This document shows, piece by piece, positions 8,040-17,055 of a DNA stretch of 64,000 bases. Origin of the DNA: JALEFZ01 sp964564415 (lineage in GTDB: Bacteria > Bacteroidota > Bacteroidia > J057); contig CAZMAV010000006.1 in NCBI GenBank assembly GCA_964564415.1, positions 62,001-126,000 on the forward strand, given 5' to 3'. The notes under the pieces were generated by a model. That model saw only the letters and a program-made list of their open reading frames with translations, ran no database searches and was not told the origin of the DNA. Made by a program: the position numbers and the translations under genes. Position 1 is the stretch's first letter, and each line of letters opens with the position of its first letter.

Positions 8040-9588
8040 GTCAATTTATGCTGGACTTAGGTTTTGGACCCTGATTTATTTGGGCCTTCCTCTGGTAATT
8101 TTTTCTCTAGGTTGGTTAAGGGAAGGGATAGCCTTTCTGATGCTGGTTTCCTTTTTCTGGGGAATGCTAATTAACAAGGATCAATTTCGCAGCAGGGAGA
8201 TCAGCTATCCCTGGAGACAAATAGGGCTGGCATTCGTAGGGGCACTGATTTGGGCTTATATCTCAGGGATGGGGGGATTCCTTCCCCAGGAAGATGATTA
8301 CCTCAAGCACAACCAACTTTGGCAGGACTTGGTTGAACTCCCCTGGCCGATCGGATACGTGTATAAAGGACACAGCTATGCCCTTTGCTATTATGTGGGT
8401 TATTATCTGCCGGGTGCTCTGCTGGGTAAATACCTGGGATTTGAAGCTTTTCAGATGGGAGGTTTCCTTTGGGGAATGCTGGGGCTGTGGCTCATTCTTC
8501 TTTGGCTTTTGAGACTGGTGAAAGGTCCATGGGTATGGATCGTGCTATTATTTATTCTTTTTGCCGGACAGGATGCCTTGTGGTACCTGATTGTTTATGT
8601 TAAAAATTACCTTTCCGATGGGACATGGCCTTCCTGGCAGTGGTTAGAAATGGGCCTTCCCAATATCAGGGGGCTGGCTCATAAGCTCCCTTCGCATTTA
8701 GGACACGTGGCCTGGGCTCCCCAGCATTTTATTCCCGGAGCTCTCCTTGGTTTTTTTATCCTGGACAGCTTTGGGGAAAAAGAAAATTATCGATTTCTTC
8801 CCTTTTTACATGCCTTACTCTTGCTTTGGTCCCCCTTTTTGAGCCTGGGCCTACTATTTTTTTCAATTCCTGCCCTGTGGCTGTCCAAACAAGAATACTT
8901 AGGAAAAATTTACCTCTTTCTCCCAGCTATTTTTATGGGGGCTATCATGGGCTTGTTTTACCTTTCTCACATAGATATGGATGAAAAAGGATGGATATGG
9001 GAAGGAAATGGGGGTACTTACTGGCCTATCTACCTTGTATTTTTTTCCCTACTTAAGTTTTTGCCTCCCTTGGCCGTACTGTTTTATAAATTTCAGAGGG
9101 GCAGGGGGCAGGTAAACTTACTGTGGACCCTGTCGGCGGGTCTCATCCTCCCCATGTTTTATTTCATGGGTCATGCAAATGATTTTTACATGCGTATCTG
9201 TCTCCCTGCCTGGCTGATACTCTCTGTTTTGATCATCAGACAGGTATTCGACCGAGATGTCAAACCTTGGGTGGCTCGATTTTTTTTAATCTGGTGTCTG
9301 GGGGCTGGTCTAGTACCCATAGCAAAATTGATTCGGCTGGGAAAAGAGATTTCGGGAGAAAGGGGAAACTTTGTCGAGACCAGGGCAGAAAAGGACAAGA
9401 ACTTTATACAGATCAAGGAGGTCTACCTGGACCGTGGCTTGGTGGGGAAGGACACCCTTTGGGACCAATATGTGGGGCATCCCGATGCTTTCTTCTTCGA
9501 ATATCTGGGTAAACCCTTGAATTTCGATCAGCCTAAGTCCCCCGAAAAGGCCAAGGGTGTGGACAAGGAAAAGAGGGAGGACGAATGA
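8032..9588 (+). CDS. Multi-pass membrane protein, second of tandem paralogues
   Basis: A 518-residue polytopic membrane protein related along its length to the gene before it. It shares the loop pattern LPQEDDYLKHNQLWQDL near residue 83, YYVGYYLPGALLG near 125, WAPQHFIPGALLG and SPFLSLGLLFF. The ATG at 8032 overlaps the preceding stop (ATGAATAA). A longer frame to 7858 exists but lies inside the first gene and is rejected. The soluble C-terminal tail (about residues 440-518) is charged. It may be a GT-C-like sugar transferase or another cell-envelope enzyme; function unknown. The pair most likely arose by tandem duplication followed by divergence. Confidence 0.8.
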   Translation: MNKSIYAGLRFWTLIYLGLPLVIFSLGWLREGIAFLMLVSFFWGMLINKDQFRSREISYPWRQIGLAFVGALIWAYISGMGGFLPQEDDYLKHNQLWQDLVELPWPIGYVYKGHSYALCYYVGYYLPGALLGKYLGFEAFQMGGFLWGMLGLWLILLWLLRLVKGPWVWIVLLFILFAGQDALWYLIVYVKNYLSDGTWPSWQWLEMGLPNIRGLAHKLPSHLGHVAWAPQHFIPGALLGFFILDSFGEKENYRFLPFLHALLLLWSPFLSLGLLFFSIPALWLSKQEYLGKIYLFLPAIFMGAIMGLFYLSHIDMDEKGWIWEGNGGTYWPIYLVFFSLLKFLPPLAVLFYKFQRGRGQVNLLWTLSAGLILPMFYFMGHANDFYMRICLPAWLILSVLIIRQVFDRDVKPWVARFFLIWCLGAGLVPIAKLIRLGKEISGERGNFVETRAEKDKNFIQIKEVYLDRGLVGKDTLWDQYVGHPDAFFFEYLGKPLNFDQPKSPEKAKGVDKEKREDE

Positions 9589-9610
9589 GAGAGGATTACC
9601 AGATAATCTA

Positions 9611-9618
9611 TATTTTTG
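9611..9618 (+). promoter_or_regulatory. Candidate minus-7 box for rpiA
   Basis: TATTTTTG at 9611-9618 matches the Bacteroidota consensus TAnnTTTG exactly and lies 13 nt before the rpiA ATG. No convincing minus-33 TTTG was found. Confidence 0.4.
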
Positions 9619-9631
9619 CAAAAAACTTGAG

Positions 9632-10303
9632 ATGAGCCTTCAAAAAATGCTTACGGGTGAATACGCTGCCTCTTTGGTGAAGGATGGAATGAAAGTGGGG
9701 ATTGGAACGGGTTCCACAGTCTATTACATGATCATGAAGTTGGGAGAGAGGGTAAGAGAGGGGCTTGACATCTTTGGGGTAGCCACCTCGGAGAAAACTG
9801 CCCGCTTATGCGAGGAAGAGGGGATTTCTCTCCGAAAATTTGACGAGGTAAGGACCTTGGACATTTGCATTGATGGGGCGGACGAGTTTGATCCTAACCT
9901 TCAACTGATCAAGGGTGGGGGAGGGGCTTTGCTGAGGGAAAAGATGGTAGCCTCTATAGCTGAGACATTTGTGGTCATTGTAGATCAAAGTAAACAGGTA
10001 GATCACCTGGGAGCCTTTCCTCTGCCTGTCGAAATTGTTCCTTTTGGTTGGAAGCATACCCTGGAGCGATTGGTAGACATGGGACTTCGACCTGGGCTGA
10101 GAAAAAAAGAGGGCAAGGCCTTTCTGACCGATAACGGCAATTATATTTTGGATTGTCAGGTAGGGAAAATCGATTCACCTTCAGAGTTAGAGAGAAGGCT
10201 AAAAGGCACTCTGGGCGTAGTAGAAACGGGGCTTTTTATCGACATGGCCACAAAGGTGATTATGGCGGATGAAGAGGGAAAAATTGAAATCATAGCGCGT
10301 TAG
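9632..10303 (+). CDS. rpiA: Ribose-5-phosphate isomerase A
   Basis: Interconverts ribose 5-phosphate and ribulose 5-phosphate in the non-oxidative pentose phosphate pathway; cytoplasmic. The 223 residues match the family length. Diagnostic motifs are GIGTGSTV near residue 25, DGADEFDP near 80 (catalytic Asp and Glu region) and KGGGGALLREKM near 95. The ATG at 9632 is chosen because the protein then begins just before the first helix (SLQKMLTGEYAA); the longer frame from 9557 runs into the previous gene. The stop codon is immediately followed by the ATG of the next gene. Confidence 0.95.
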   Translation: MSLQKMLTGEYAASLVKDGMKVGIGTGSTVYYMIMKLGERVREGLDIFGVATSEKTARLCEEEGISLRKFDEVRTLDICIDGADEFDPNLQLIKGGGGALLREKMVASIAETFVVIVDQSKQVDHLGAFPLPVEIVPFGWKHTLERLVDMGLRPGLRKKEGKAFLTDNGNYILDCQVGKIDSPSELERRLKGTLGVVETGLFIDMATKVIMADEEGKIEIIAR

Positions 10304-11266
10304 ATGGCGGAAATTGGAAAAGATTTGGAAAAGGCTGCCTATTGGCTACGCAGGGGTGAGGTAATCGGAATTCCTACGGAGACTGTTTATGGGTTGGCTG
10401 GCAATGCTTTGGCTGGTACTGCTTTAGCTCGAATTTTTGAGGTCAAGGAGCGTCCTCAGTTCAATCCATTAATACTTCACACGGATGATCCTGCTAAGCT
10501 TCCTCAATTTGTAACACATTTTCCACCATTAGCCAGAAAATTGGCTAATGCCTATTGGCCTGGCCCACTGACCTTACTTCTTCCGAAGCGTCCGGAGGTT
10601 CCCGAATTGTTGACTGCAGGAAATGAGCGGGTAGCCATTAGGATTCCGAGGCATTTTTTGACTTTAAAATTATTGGCTCAACTTGATTTTCCCTTGGCGG
10701 CACCTAGTGCCAACCCCTTTGGCTACATCAGCCCTACCCAGGCAGTTCATGTAGACCATCATCTGGGGAATAAGATTCCTTATATATTGGATGGGGGGCC
10801 TAGCCAGGTGGGGGTAGAGTCGACCATTTTGGGTATGGAAAGGGATGGGAGCTTTAAGGTGTATCGGTTGGGGGGATTGGACATGGAAGAAATTGAGGCC
10901 ATTACGGGCCCTATCCTCCGGGCAAAGGACAGTGAAAAGCCACAAAGCAGCGGTAGCCTCAAGAGTCATTATGCTCCACGTACCCATTTGATTTTGGGAG
11001 AAATATTATCTCTGTGGGCTCGGCATGGGGGGGATAGGGTTGCGGTATTGAACTTTTCAAAAGCCAAATCGGAATTACCTTTGGAGCAGCAGTTTTTTCT
11101 CAGCGAGAAGGGGGATTCAAGGGAGGCGGCGAGTCGACTGTTTGGCCTTCTCCGGAAACTCGACGGGGGAAAATACGATAAAATCCTGGCAGAGCGATTG
11201 CCAGAGAAGGGCCTGGGTCCTGCTATCAATGATCGTTTGTCTCGTGCGCAGGCGGCTAATAAGTGA
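10304..11266 (+). CDS. L-threonylcarbamoyladenylate synthase, Sua5 type
   Basis: Makes threonylcarbamoyl-AMP from threonine, bicarbonate and ATP, the first step of the tRNA modification t6A. The YrdC/TsaC domain covers about residues 10-200, with IGIPTETVYGLAGNA, KERPQFNPL, the Lys/Arg-rich ATP site and APSANPFGYISPT. The protein runs to 320 residues because it carries the C-terminal Sua5 domain, joined by a linker ending SGSLKSHYAPRT near residue 225. That makes it the long Sua5 form rather than short TsaC. It starts at the base after the rpiA stop, so the two are co-transcribed. Confidence 0.93.
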   Translation: MAEIGKDLEKAAYWLRRGEVIGIPTETVYGLAGNALAGTALARIFEVKERPQFNPLILHTDDPAKLPQFVTHFPPLARKLANAYWPGPLTLLLPKRPEVPELLTAGNERVAIRIPRHFLTLKLLAQLDFPLAAPSANPFGYISPTQAVHVDHHLGNKIPYILDGGPSQVGVESTILGMERDGSFKVYRLGGLDMEEIEAITGPILRAKDSEKPQSSGSLKSHYAPRTHLILGEILSLWARHGGDRVAVLNFSKAKSELPLEQQFFLSEKGDSREAASRLFGLLRKLDGGKYDKILAERLPEKGLGPAINDRLSRAQAANK

Positions 11267-11355
11267 GGTATTTTTGAAAGGATAATTTTTGTTTTTATGG
11301 AGGGGTGGGGTGGATTTGCTTAAAGATTTGATTTTGAGATTTTTATGTTTTTATG

Positions 11356-12152
11356 AAACCGTTTCAAACGGTTTAGAACGGTTTGGAACGGTTCGGATCG
11401 CTTTATCAAGGAGGAGACTTTTGAATTTTCAAGCCTATTTCATCTCCCATCCTCCAGTACATTACAATACCAAAAAGCCAAAGCTCACTTAATTTTTTCT
11501 TTTATCCGGTTTCTTTGTCTTTTGATGTGTCAGTTTTTGAAGGGTGCTAGGTAATAGAGGTTTTTCGTAAGTAATTGAAAATCAGTTTTTCTGGTTGGTT
11601 CTAAACGGTTCCAAACCGTTTAGAACGGTTTGGAACGGTTCAGATCGCTTTATCAAGGAGGAGATTTTTGAATTTTCAAGCCTATTTCATCTCCCATCCT
11701 CCAGTACATTACAATACCAAAAAGCCAAAGCTCACTTAATTTTTTCTTTTATCCGGTTTCTTTGTCTTTTGATGTGTCAGTTTTTGAAGGGTGCTAGGTA
11801 ATAGAGGTTTTTCGTAAGTAATTGAAAATCAGTTTTTCTGGTTGGTTCTAAACGGTTCCAAACCGTTTAGAACGGTTTGGAACGGTTCAGATCGCTTTAT
11901 CAAGGAGGAGATTTTTGACTACCAACAAGTCACTTCTGATAACTTATGCTATGCCTTTTTTTGAATCGGAAACTGATAAATCACTGTTTTCCTATTGAAA
12001 ATCCATCCTTTAAAGCCTCAGGTTTATGCCTAGATTAATTTTAGGGCTTGTTTAGCTAAATTGATGAAAATCAAGTTTTTATCAGTGGTAAAAACCGTTC
12101 CAAACGGTTTAGAACCGTTCGGAACCGTTCATAACGCATTATCAAGGGGCAG
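11356..12152. repeat. Tandem 247-bp repeat with 10-bp phased AACGGTT/AACCGTT arrays
   Basis: Two nearly identical 247-bp units in tandem (about 11371-11617 and 11618-11864) are followed by a partial third (to about 11917) and, after 140 bp of unrelated sequence, a degenerate fourth head at 12092-12152. Each head is five consecutive decamers: four of the type (G/A)AAC(G/C)GTT(T/C)N, then a weaker fifth (GATCGCTTTA or TAACGCATTA), then TCAAGG. The heads start at 11356, 11603, 11850 and 12092. In every head the first two decamers are in opposite orientation and can form a hairpin. Short open frames across it look like by-products of the repeat. It is non-coding as far as I can see. Confidence 0.85.
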
Positions 12153-12260
12153 ATTTTCAAATCCTCCCCTCCCCAAAAGGCAATTTTTTTGTGATTGCTT
12201 TTCGAGCCCTTTTCAACTATCATTAACATCAATCCTTGGAAATCACTCTACCTCCAAACC

Positions 12261-15200
12261 ATGAGAAAAACAATCCTCTTATTTGCTCTCAACACTGCCA
12301 TTCTCCTTTCCTTTGGGCAGCAAATAATCCCACAAGAAGTCATAATCATGCTCGAACCCGGCGTAACTGTCGAGTCTTTCAATCCTGCCAACTATTCCCT
12401 CTCCCTGCGCTTCAAAGAAACCCTCTCCTCTAAGTGGAACATCCACCTCTTTGCCAGCGAACAGCCCGCCCTCAAGCCAGAGATACTCCTGAAAGTCCAA
12501 CAGCTTCAAGCAGTTCGCCTGGCTCAATACAACCACCAAATAGGACTTAGAGAAGGTCAGCAATCCATTCCCTCAGATTCCCTTTTTGATCAACAGTGGG
12601 CCCTGAATAATACAGGGCAAGGTGGTGGATCGATAGACGCCGACATCGATGCGCCCGAGGCCTGGGACCTCAGCCGAGGAGGGCTCACCTTTCTACAGGA
12701 TACCATGGTCGTGGCCGTAATCGACGACGGCTTTGACCTCAACCATGAAGATATTCTCTACTGGAAAAATAAAGGTGAAATCCCTAACAACAACCTCGAC
12801 GACGACAATAACGGCTTCGTAGATGACTTTGACGGATGGAACGCCTACAATAACAGTGGGCAAATCACAACCAACAGCCACGGTACCCAAGCTGCAGGAA
12901 TTATCGCTGCCATTGCAGACAATCAAATAGGTACATCCGGTATCGGTTGGCGAAGCGCTGTACTGCCTATCATGGGCCTTTCTGGAGTAGAAGCCACCGT
13001 CATAAAGGCCTATGATTACATTCTCCAACAGCGACTCCTCTATGAAAAAAGTGGGGGGCAGGCCGGGGCCTTTATCGTCGCCACCAATGCCTCTTTTGGT
13101 GTGGACAATGGACTTCCTTCTGATTTTCCCATCTGGTGCGCCATCTATGACTCCCTGGGGCAATATGGCATCCTCAGCGTAGCAGCTACCAGCAATAGAA
13201 ATGTGAACGTAGACCAGGTAGGAGATATACCCACGGCCTGTAGCAGCGATTTTCTGATCACCGTAACCAATAGCAATATTTCCGATCAGAAAGACTCAAG
13301 AGCCGCCTTTGGTCCTTCTACCATCGACCTCGCAGCACCAGGAACCGGAGTTTTGACTACCTACACCGGCAACCGATATGGACCCGTTACCGGTACCTCT
13401 TTCGCTTCTCCCCTTGTGGCCGGCGTTGTTTCCCTCATGCTGGCTGCTGCTTGCCCGAAACTCTCCATCGACTATGTCAATAACCCCGCCGAAACCGCCC
13501 TCAAGATCAAAGCCATGATACTCAATGGCAGCGATACCCTTGTCGCATTCCAAAATAAAGTCCGTACCGATGGTCGGCTCAATGCTTTTAAAGCCCTCAA
13601 TCTCCTCCTTGATTCCTGCCAGCAAAGCTCGGATACCTGCTTTCAGCCCTACAGGCCCTTTGCCACCTCCATCTCCGGAAGTGAATCTTTTCTCTTTTGG
13701 AACCAAATCCAAGACAGTCAAAAAGTACAAATCAGATTAAGGGAAAGAGGAACCACCAATTGGACCCATACCCTGATGGTAAAAGGTCTGGATACCCTAG
13801 TAAACAACCTCAGCCCCTGTACTGCCTATGAATGGCAGGTAGCTCAAGCCTGTGGAAATTCCTTCAGCAGCTTCACTCCCTCATCTTTTTTCCGTACCCT
13901 AGAATGCTGTGAAGCCCCTCCAGCCTTCGACTCAACAGCCCTTGCTGACTCGAGTATTTTTCTTTCCTGGGCATCCCAGCCCCTGGCCTCTATGTACCAA
14001 CTTCGCTACAGGGCCAAAGAACAGACCAATTGGATACCCATTTCCTTGAGTGAAGACAGCCTTACTCTTCAAGGGCTGGAAACATGTACCGATTACGAGG
14101 TTCAGTTGTGGAGCATCTGCGCCAATGATCCCTTCGATACCCTGGCAGCCTCTTTCAAGACCCAGGGCTGTGGCTCCTGTACGGATTTATCTTATTGCCA
14201 GGCTTCGGCTCAGGATGTGGACTTCGAATGGATAGACTCTTTAAGCATAGGCCCAATCAAAAAGACTAGCGGCAAAAATGGAGGATTTGGAGACTTTACC
14301 GATGAAACCTTTACCCTTATGTTGGATTCTGCCTACGAAATATTCCTTCAGCCGGGCTATGAAAGCACTTCTTTTACCGAAAAATGGAGGGTTTGGATCG
14401 ATGGAGATCGAGATGGAGTGTTTGACTCGGACGAACTCCTCCTCGATCCGGAGGCACGCAAGGATGGTTTTCTGGATACCCTATTTTTTCCCAATGATTT
14501 TAAAAGTGGCCAGACCCGGATGAGAGTGGCTATGCGTTGGGCAGGATTTAACTTTACAGATGTTCCTGAAAGCTGTGGATCCTTCGGCAATGGTGAGGTG
14601 GAAGACTATTGTATATTCCTTTCTGACGATCCCTTTTACTGCGAAAGCTCCTCGGCTGGCCTGGGCCTCCAGTGGATTCAAAAAGTGGTGATGAATCAAA
14701 AAATCATTGGTGGTGAAATATGTAATGAATCAGGAATCAATGAAAATGGATATGGACTTTACGATAGCCTCCCCTACAGTAACTTTCATTATTGTTGTTT
14801 CCCCGGCCATGTTACAGAATTAGAAATCATACCAGGATCCGTCAACAAACAATCCGGATATTGGCGTGTATGGGGGGACTGGAACGATAATGGAATCTTT
14901 GAGTCCTCTGAGCTATGGTTAGATACTTTTCAGGTAGAACTGGACACCCTTAGAAAGACACTTCGTTTTCCCACCTCTGTTGAAGCTGTTGATGGCCTGC
15001 TCCGAATGCGTTTTATCCTCCGAAAGGACAGTCCACCTGAGCCCTGTGGTGAATTTTTAGAGGGAGAAGTAGAAGACTATGTCATTGATTTGGGGCCAAT
15101 TTCCAGCATAGAAGAAAAAAAATCCCTCCAAGCGAAAGTCTTCCCAAATCCCACTCAGGATTCCTGGAAAGTATCCTCCGAAATCCCTCTTCGCTCTTTA

Positions 15201-15368
15201 TTTTTATATGATTTACAAGGAAGGCTTTTATACACATCCATTCCCCTCAAGAAGAGAACTGAAATTTTCACCCATTCCCTTTCGCCGGGGATTTATATCC
15301 TCAGGATAGAAACCTCCAGGGAAAGCACACAAAAAAAGTTATCCCTTATTGGTTCTTCCTATCGGTAA
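12261..15368 (+). CDS. Secreted subtilisin-like serine protease with GEVED and T9SS sorting domains
   Basis: A 1035-residue exported S8 peptidase. A signal peptide (MRKTILLFALNTAILLSFG) decides the ATG at 12261. The catalytic triad is visible: Asp155 in VAVIDDGFD, His207 in NSHGTQAAG and Ser380 in GTSFASPLVAG, with oxyanion Asn276. After the protease come two FnIII-like modules (about 445-640), two GEVED modules (ending GEVEDYCIF and GEVEDYVIDLG, about 665-800 and 820-950) and a C-terminal T9SS sorting domain with VFPNPTQDSW and GIYILRI. It is therefore probably secreted through the Por system and kept at the cell surface or released. The 3' end overlaps the convergent rhomboid gene by 23 bp. 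Confidence 0.92.
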   Translation: MRKTILLFALNTAILLSFGQQIIPQEVIIMLEPGVTVESFNPANYSLSLRFKETLSSKWNIHLFASEQPALKPEILLKVQQLQAVRLAQYNHQIGLREGQQSIPSDSLFDQQWALNNTGQGGGSIDADIDAPEAWDLSRGGLTFLQDTMVVAVIDDGFDLNHEDILYWKNKGEIPNNNLDDDNNGFVDDFDGWNAYNNSGQITTNSHGTQAAGIIAAIADNQIGTSGIGWRSAVLPIMGLSGVEATVIKAYDYILQQRLLYEKSGGQAGAFIVATNASFGVDNGLPSDFPIWCAIYDSLGQYGILSVAATSNRNVNVDQVGDIPTACSSDFLITVTNSNISDQKDSRAAFGPSTIDLAAPGTGVLTTYTGNRYGPVTGTSFASPLVAGVVSLMLAAACPKLSIDYVNNPAETALKIKAMILNGSDTLVAFQNKVRTDGRLNAFKALNLLLDSCQQSSDTCFQPYRPFATSISGSESFLFWNQIQDSQKVQIRLRERGTTNWTHTLMVKGLDTLVNNLSPCTAYEWQVAQACGNSFSSFTPSSFFRTLECCEAPPAFDSTALADSSIFLSWASQPLASMYQLRYRAKEQTNWIPISLSEDSLTLQGLETCTDYEVQLWSICANDPFDTLAASFKTQGCGSCTDLSYCQASAQDVDFEWIDSLSIGPIKKTSGKNGGFGDFTDETFTLMLDSAYEIFLQPGYESTSFTEKWRVWIDGDRDGVFDSDELLLDPEARKDGFLDTLFFPNDFKSGQTRMRVAMRWAGFNFTDVPESCGSFGNGEVEDYCIFLSDDPFYCESSSAGLGLQWIQKVVMNQKIIGGEICNESGINENGYGLYDSLPYSNFHYCCFPGHVTELEIIPGSVNKQSGYWRVWGDWNDNGIFESSELWLDTFQVELDTLRKTLRFPTSVEAVDGLLRMRFILRKDSPPEPCGEFLEGEVEDYVIDLGPISSIEEKKSLQAKVFPNPTQDSWKVSSEIPLRSLFLYDLQGRLLYTSIPLKKRTEIFTHSLSPGIYILRIETSRESTQKKLSLIGSSYR

Positions 15369-15927
15369 TGGGAAGGGTATTTTTTCCATTTTGCATGAAA
15401 AAACCAAAAACTGCTCCCAAAATACCGCCTACGAGATGGGCAAACTGAGAAACCTGATCAGGCTGAAAGGCGCCGTAAATCTCCCGTCCCAGATAGAGCA
15501 GGACTACCAAGATAAAGGTCATGGGAATTCCTCCCTTGCTCTGGGTAAAGGAGGCCAGTACGATCATCATAAAAAGTACCCCACTCGCACCCAGCAGAGC
15601 AGCTCCAGAAAAAAGGACTACATGAAGAATACCCGTGACCAAAGCCGTGAGAAAAATCATTACAGCCAGTTTGGGAGAACCATACTTTTCCTCCAGTATA
15701 GGACCCACCAATAAAATCACCCCGAAATTTCCATAGAGGTGATTCCAATTGTCATGTCCCAGGGAATGGGAAAAAAGTTGGAAGTACCAGATAGGATCGG
15801 CCATTCGAATATCTGAATACACCGTGAAGAAATACATGATGTCCAGCCCAAAACTCTGAATAGCCATGATAGCTACACAAATAAAGGTAAAATTGAGGGT
15901 GGTGGGTGCGTTATATTTAATTTTCAT
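15346..15927 (-). CDS. Rhomboid family intramembrane serine protease
   Basis: A 193-residue, six-helix membrane protease. The catalytic Ser115 is in LLGASGVLF and the catalytic His164 in QFAHLVGG. The conserved HLYGNFGVILLVGP segment (HxxxN, oxyanion side) is near residue 63. Substrates are unknown. It is convergent with the subtilisin gene and their coding ends overlap by 23 bp. The upstream neighbour on the other strand starts 115 bp away. Confidence 0.92.
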   Translation of the reverse strand: MKIKYNAPTTLNFTFICVAIMAIQSFGLDIMYFFTVYSDIRMADPIWYFQLFSHSLGHDNWNHLYGNFGVILLVGPILEEKYGSPKLAVMIFLTALVTGILHVVLFSGAALLGASGVLFMMIVLASFTQSKGGIPMTFILVVLLYLGREIYGAFQPDQVSQFAHLVGGILGAVFGFFMQNGKNTLPITDRKNQ

Positions 15928-16042
15928 CCTTTGGCGTTGACGATTTCCTTGAAGGAAGTTAGCAAAAATGGGAAAAGTTCTCCCTTAAATTCTACGGCTT
16001 TTTGTCAAAAAGTTGATATTTGCCATTCAAAGAAGAAAAAAA

Positions 16043-16426
16043 ATGAAGTTAAGCAGGATGAGCATAGCCCTGGGAGCTATTCTGGGACTGATCGCAGTCA
16101 TCGCCGGAGCCCTGGGAGCCCATGCCCTGGAAAAAAGTTTGAGTGCCGACCAACTCGATTCCTTCGAGACAGCGGTAAGATTTCAGATGTACCATGCCCT
16201 GGCCTTTCTGGCCTTAGGAGCCATCTCCTATGGACCCAAGATTAAGGGCCTTGCCACAGTTTTCTGGCTATGGCTGATAGGAACCATTTTTTTCTCAGGT
16301 TCCATTTATTTGCTGGTGCTCACCCAAATAAACAGCAGCATCCTGGGTCCCATTACTCCTATTGGGGGCTCTATCCTAATTTTTGGTTGGGCCGCACTTA
16401 TTATTTGGGCACTTAGAAGAGGCTAA
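16043..16426 (+). CDS. DUF423 family membrane protein
   Basis: A small inner-membrane protein (127 residues) with four hydrophobic segments. The family signature is present: GALGAHALE near residue 25, then FETAVRFQMYHALAFLALG near 45. The function of DUF423 (YgdD-like) proteins is not established. The ATG at 16043 is preferred over a TTG ten codons upstream because it directly precedes a short basic stretch and the first helix. The stop codon overlaps the ATG of pnuC by one base, so they are in one operon. Confidence 0.88.
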   Translation: MKLSRMSIALGAILGLIAVIAGALGAHALEKSLSADQLDSFETAVRFQMYHALAFLALGAISYGPKIKGLATVFWLWLIGTIFFSGSIYLLVLTQINSSILGPITPIGGSILIFGWAALIIWALRRG

Positions 16427-17055
16427 TGGAAGGAATCTGGAAATTTTTGTTCGAACCCTACGAATCTTATACCTCTTTGCTGGTTGCCCTGGAAATCATT
16501 GCAGCCTTCTGTGGGGTAGCTTCGGTGATTTTTGCCTGGTTGGAAAATATATGGGTCTACCCATTTGGAATTATCTCTACAGCTATATACGTCTATATTT
16601 TGGCTGATTTTGGCCTATACGGGGACATGGGCATCAATGCCTATTACTTTGTCATGAGCATTTACGGATGGTACAATTGGCAAAAGTCCACCCCCCAGGA
16701 AGGAGAATTGAAAATATCCTGGGCGGGAAGGCGGGACAACCTTCTGGGTTTGCTCCTTCTGGCCCTGTCTTTTCCCATTTTCGCCATGTTCTTGGATAAT
16801 TTTACCGATAGTACCGTGCCCTGGATAGATGGATTCACAACTTCCATCTTTTTTATGGGTATGTGGTTCATGGCCAGAAAGCAGGTAGAAAATTGGATTT
16901 ACTGGATCGTAGGGGACCTGATTTCCATTCCCCTTTATCATTACAAAGGATTGACCTTCACCAGTATACAGTATTTCATCTTCCTGGGATTGGCCGTTGG
17001 TGGTTGGATTGCCTGGATGAAAAAGGCCCGCCAAACTCCGGCCTATGCAAATTGA
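16426..17055 (+). CDS. pnuC: PnuC-type nicotinamide riboside transporter
   Basis: A seven- to eight-helix inner-membrane transporter of 209 residues. Family motifs include NIWVYPFGIISTAIYVYI near residue 42, then INAYYFVMSIYGWYNW near 70 and WIYWIVGDLISIPLYHYKG near 155. PnuC proteins import nicotinamide riboside by facilitated diffusion, trapped by phosphorylation inside the cell. The next gene encodes just such a kinase domain, which supports this substrate over thiamine. Its last 11 bp overlap the next gene. No NAD-responsive riboswitch was recognised upstream. Confidence 0.92.
   Translation: MEGIWKFLFEPYESYTSLLVALEIIAAFCGVASVIFAWLENIWVYPFGIISTAIYVYILADFGLYGDMGINAYYFVMSIYGWYNWQKSTPQEGELKISWAGRRDNLLGLLLLALSFPIFAMFLDNFTDSTVPWIDGFTTSIFFMGMWFMARKQVENWIYWIVGDLISIPLYHYKGLTFTSIQYFIFLGLAVGGWIAWMKKARQTPAYAN

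Noticed and set aside
11356..12152. Possible CRISPR array
   Set aside because: Units are 247 bp with near-identical intervening sequence, not short repeats with unique spacers, and no cas genes are present.
11289..12264. Several open frames of about 67 codons across the repeats (11289-11492, 11595-11801, 12061-12264)
   Set aside because: They translate the repeat itself in shared frames, have no protein-like features and change between copies. They are by-products of the tandem repeat.
15349..15714. 121-codon plus-strand frame
   Set aside because: It is antisense to the well-supported rhomboid gene.
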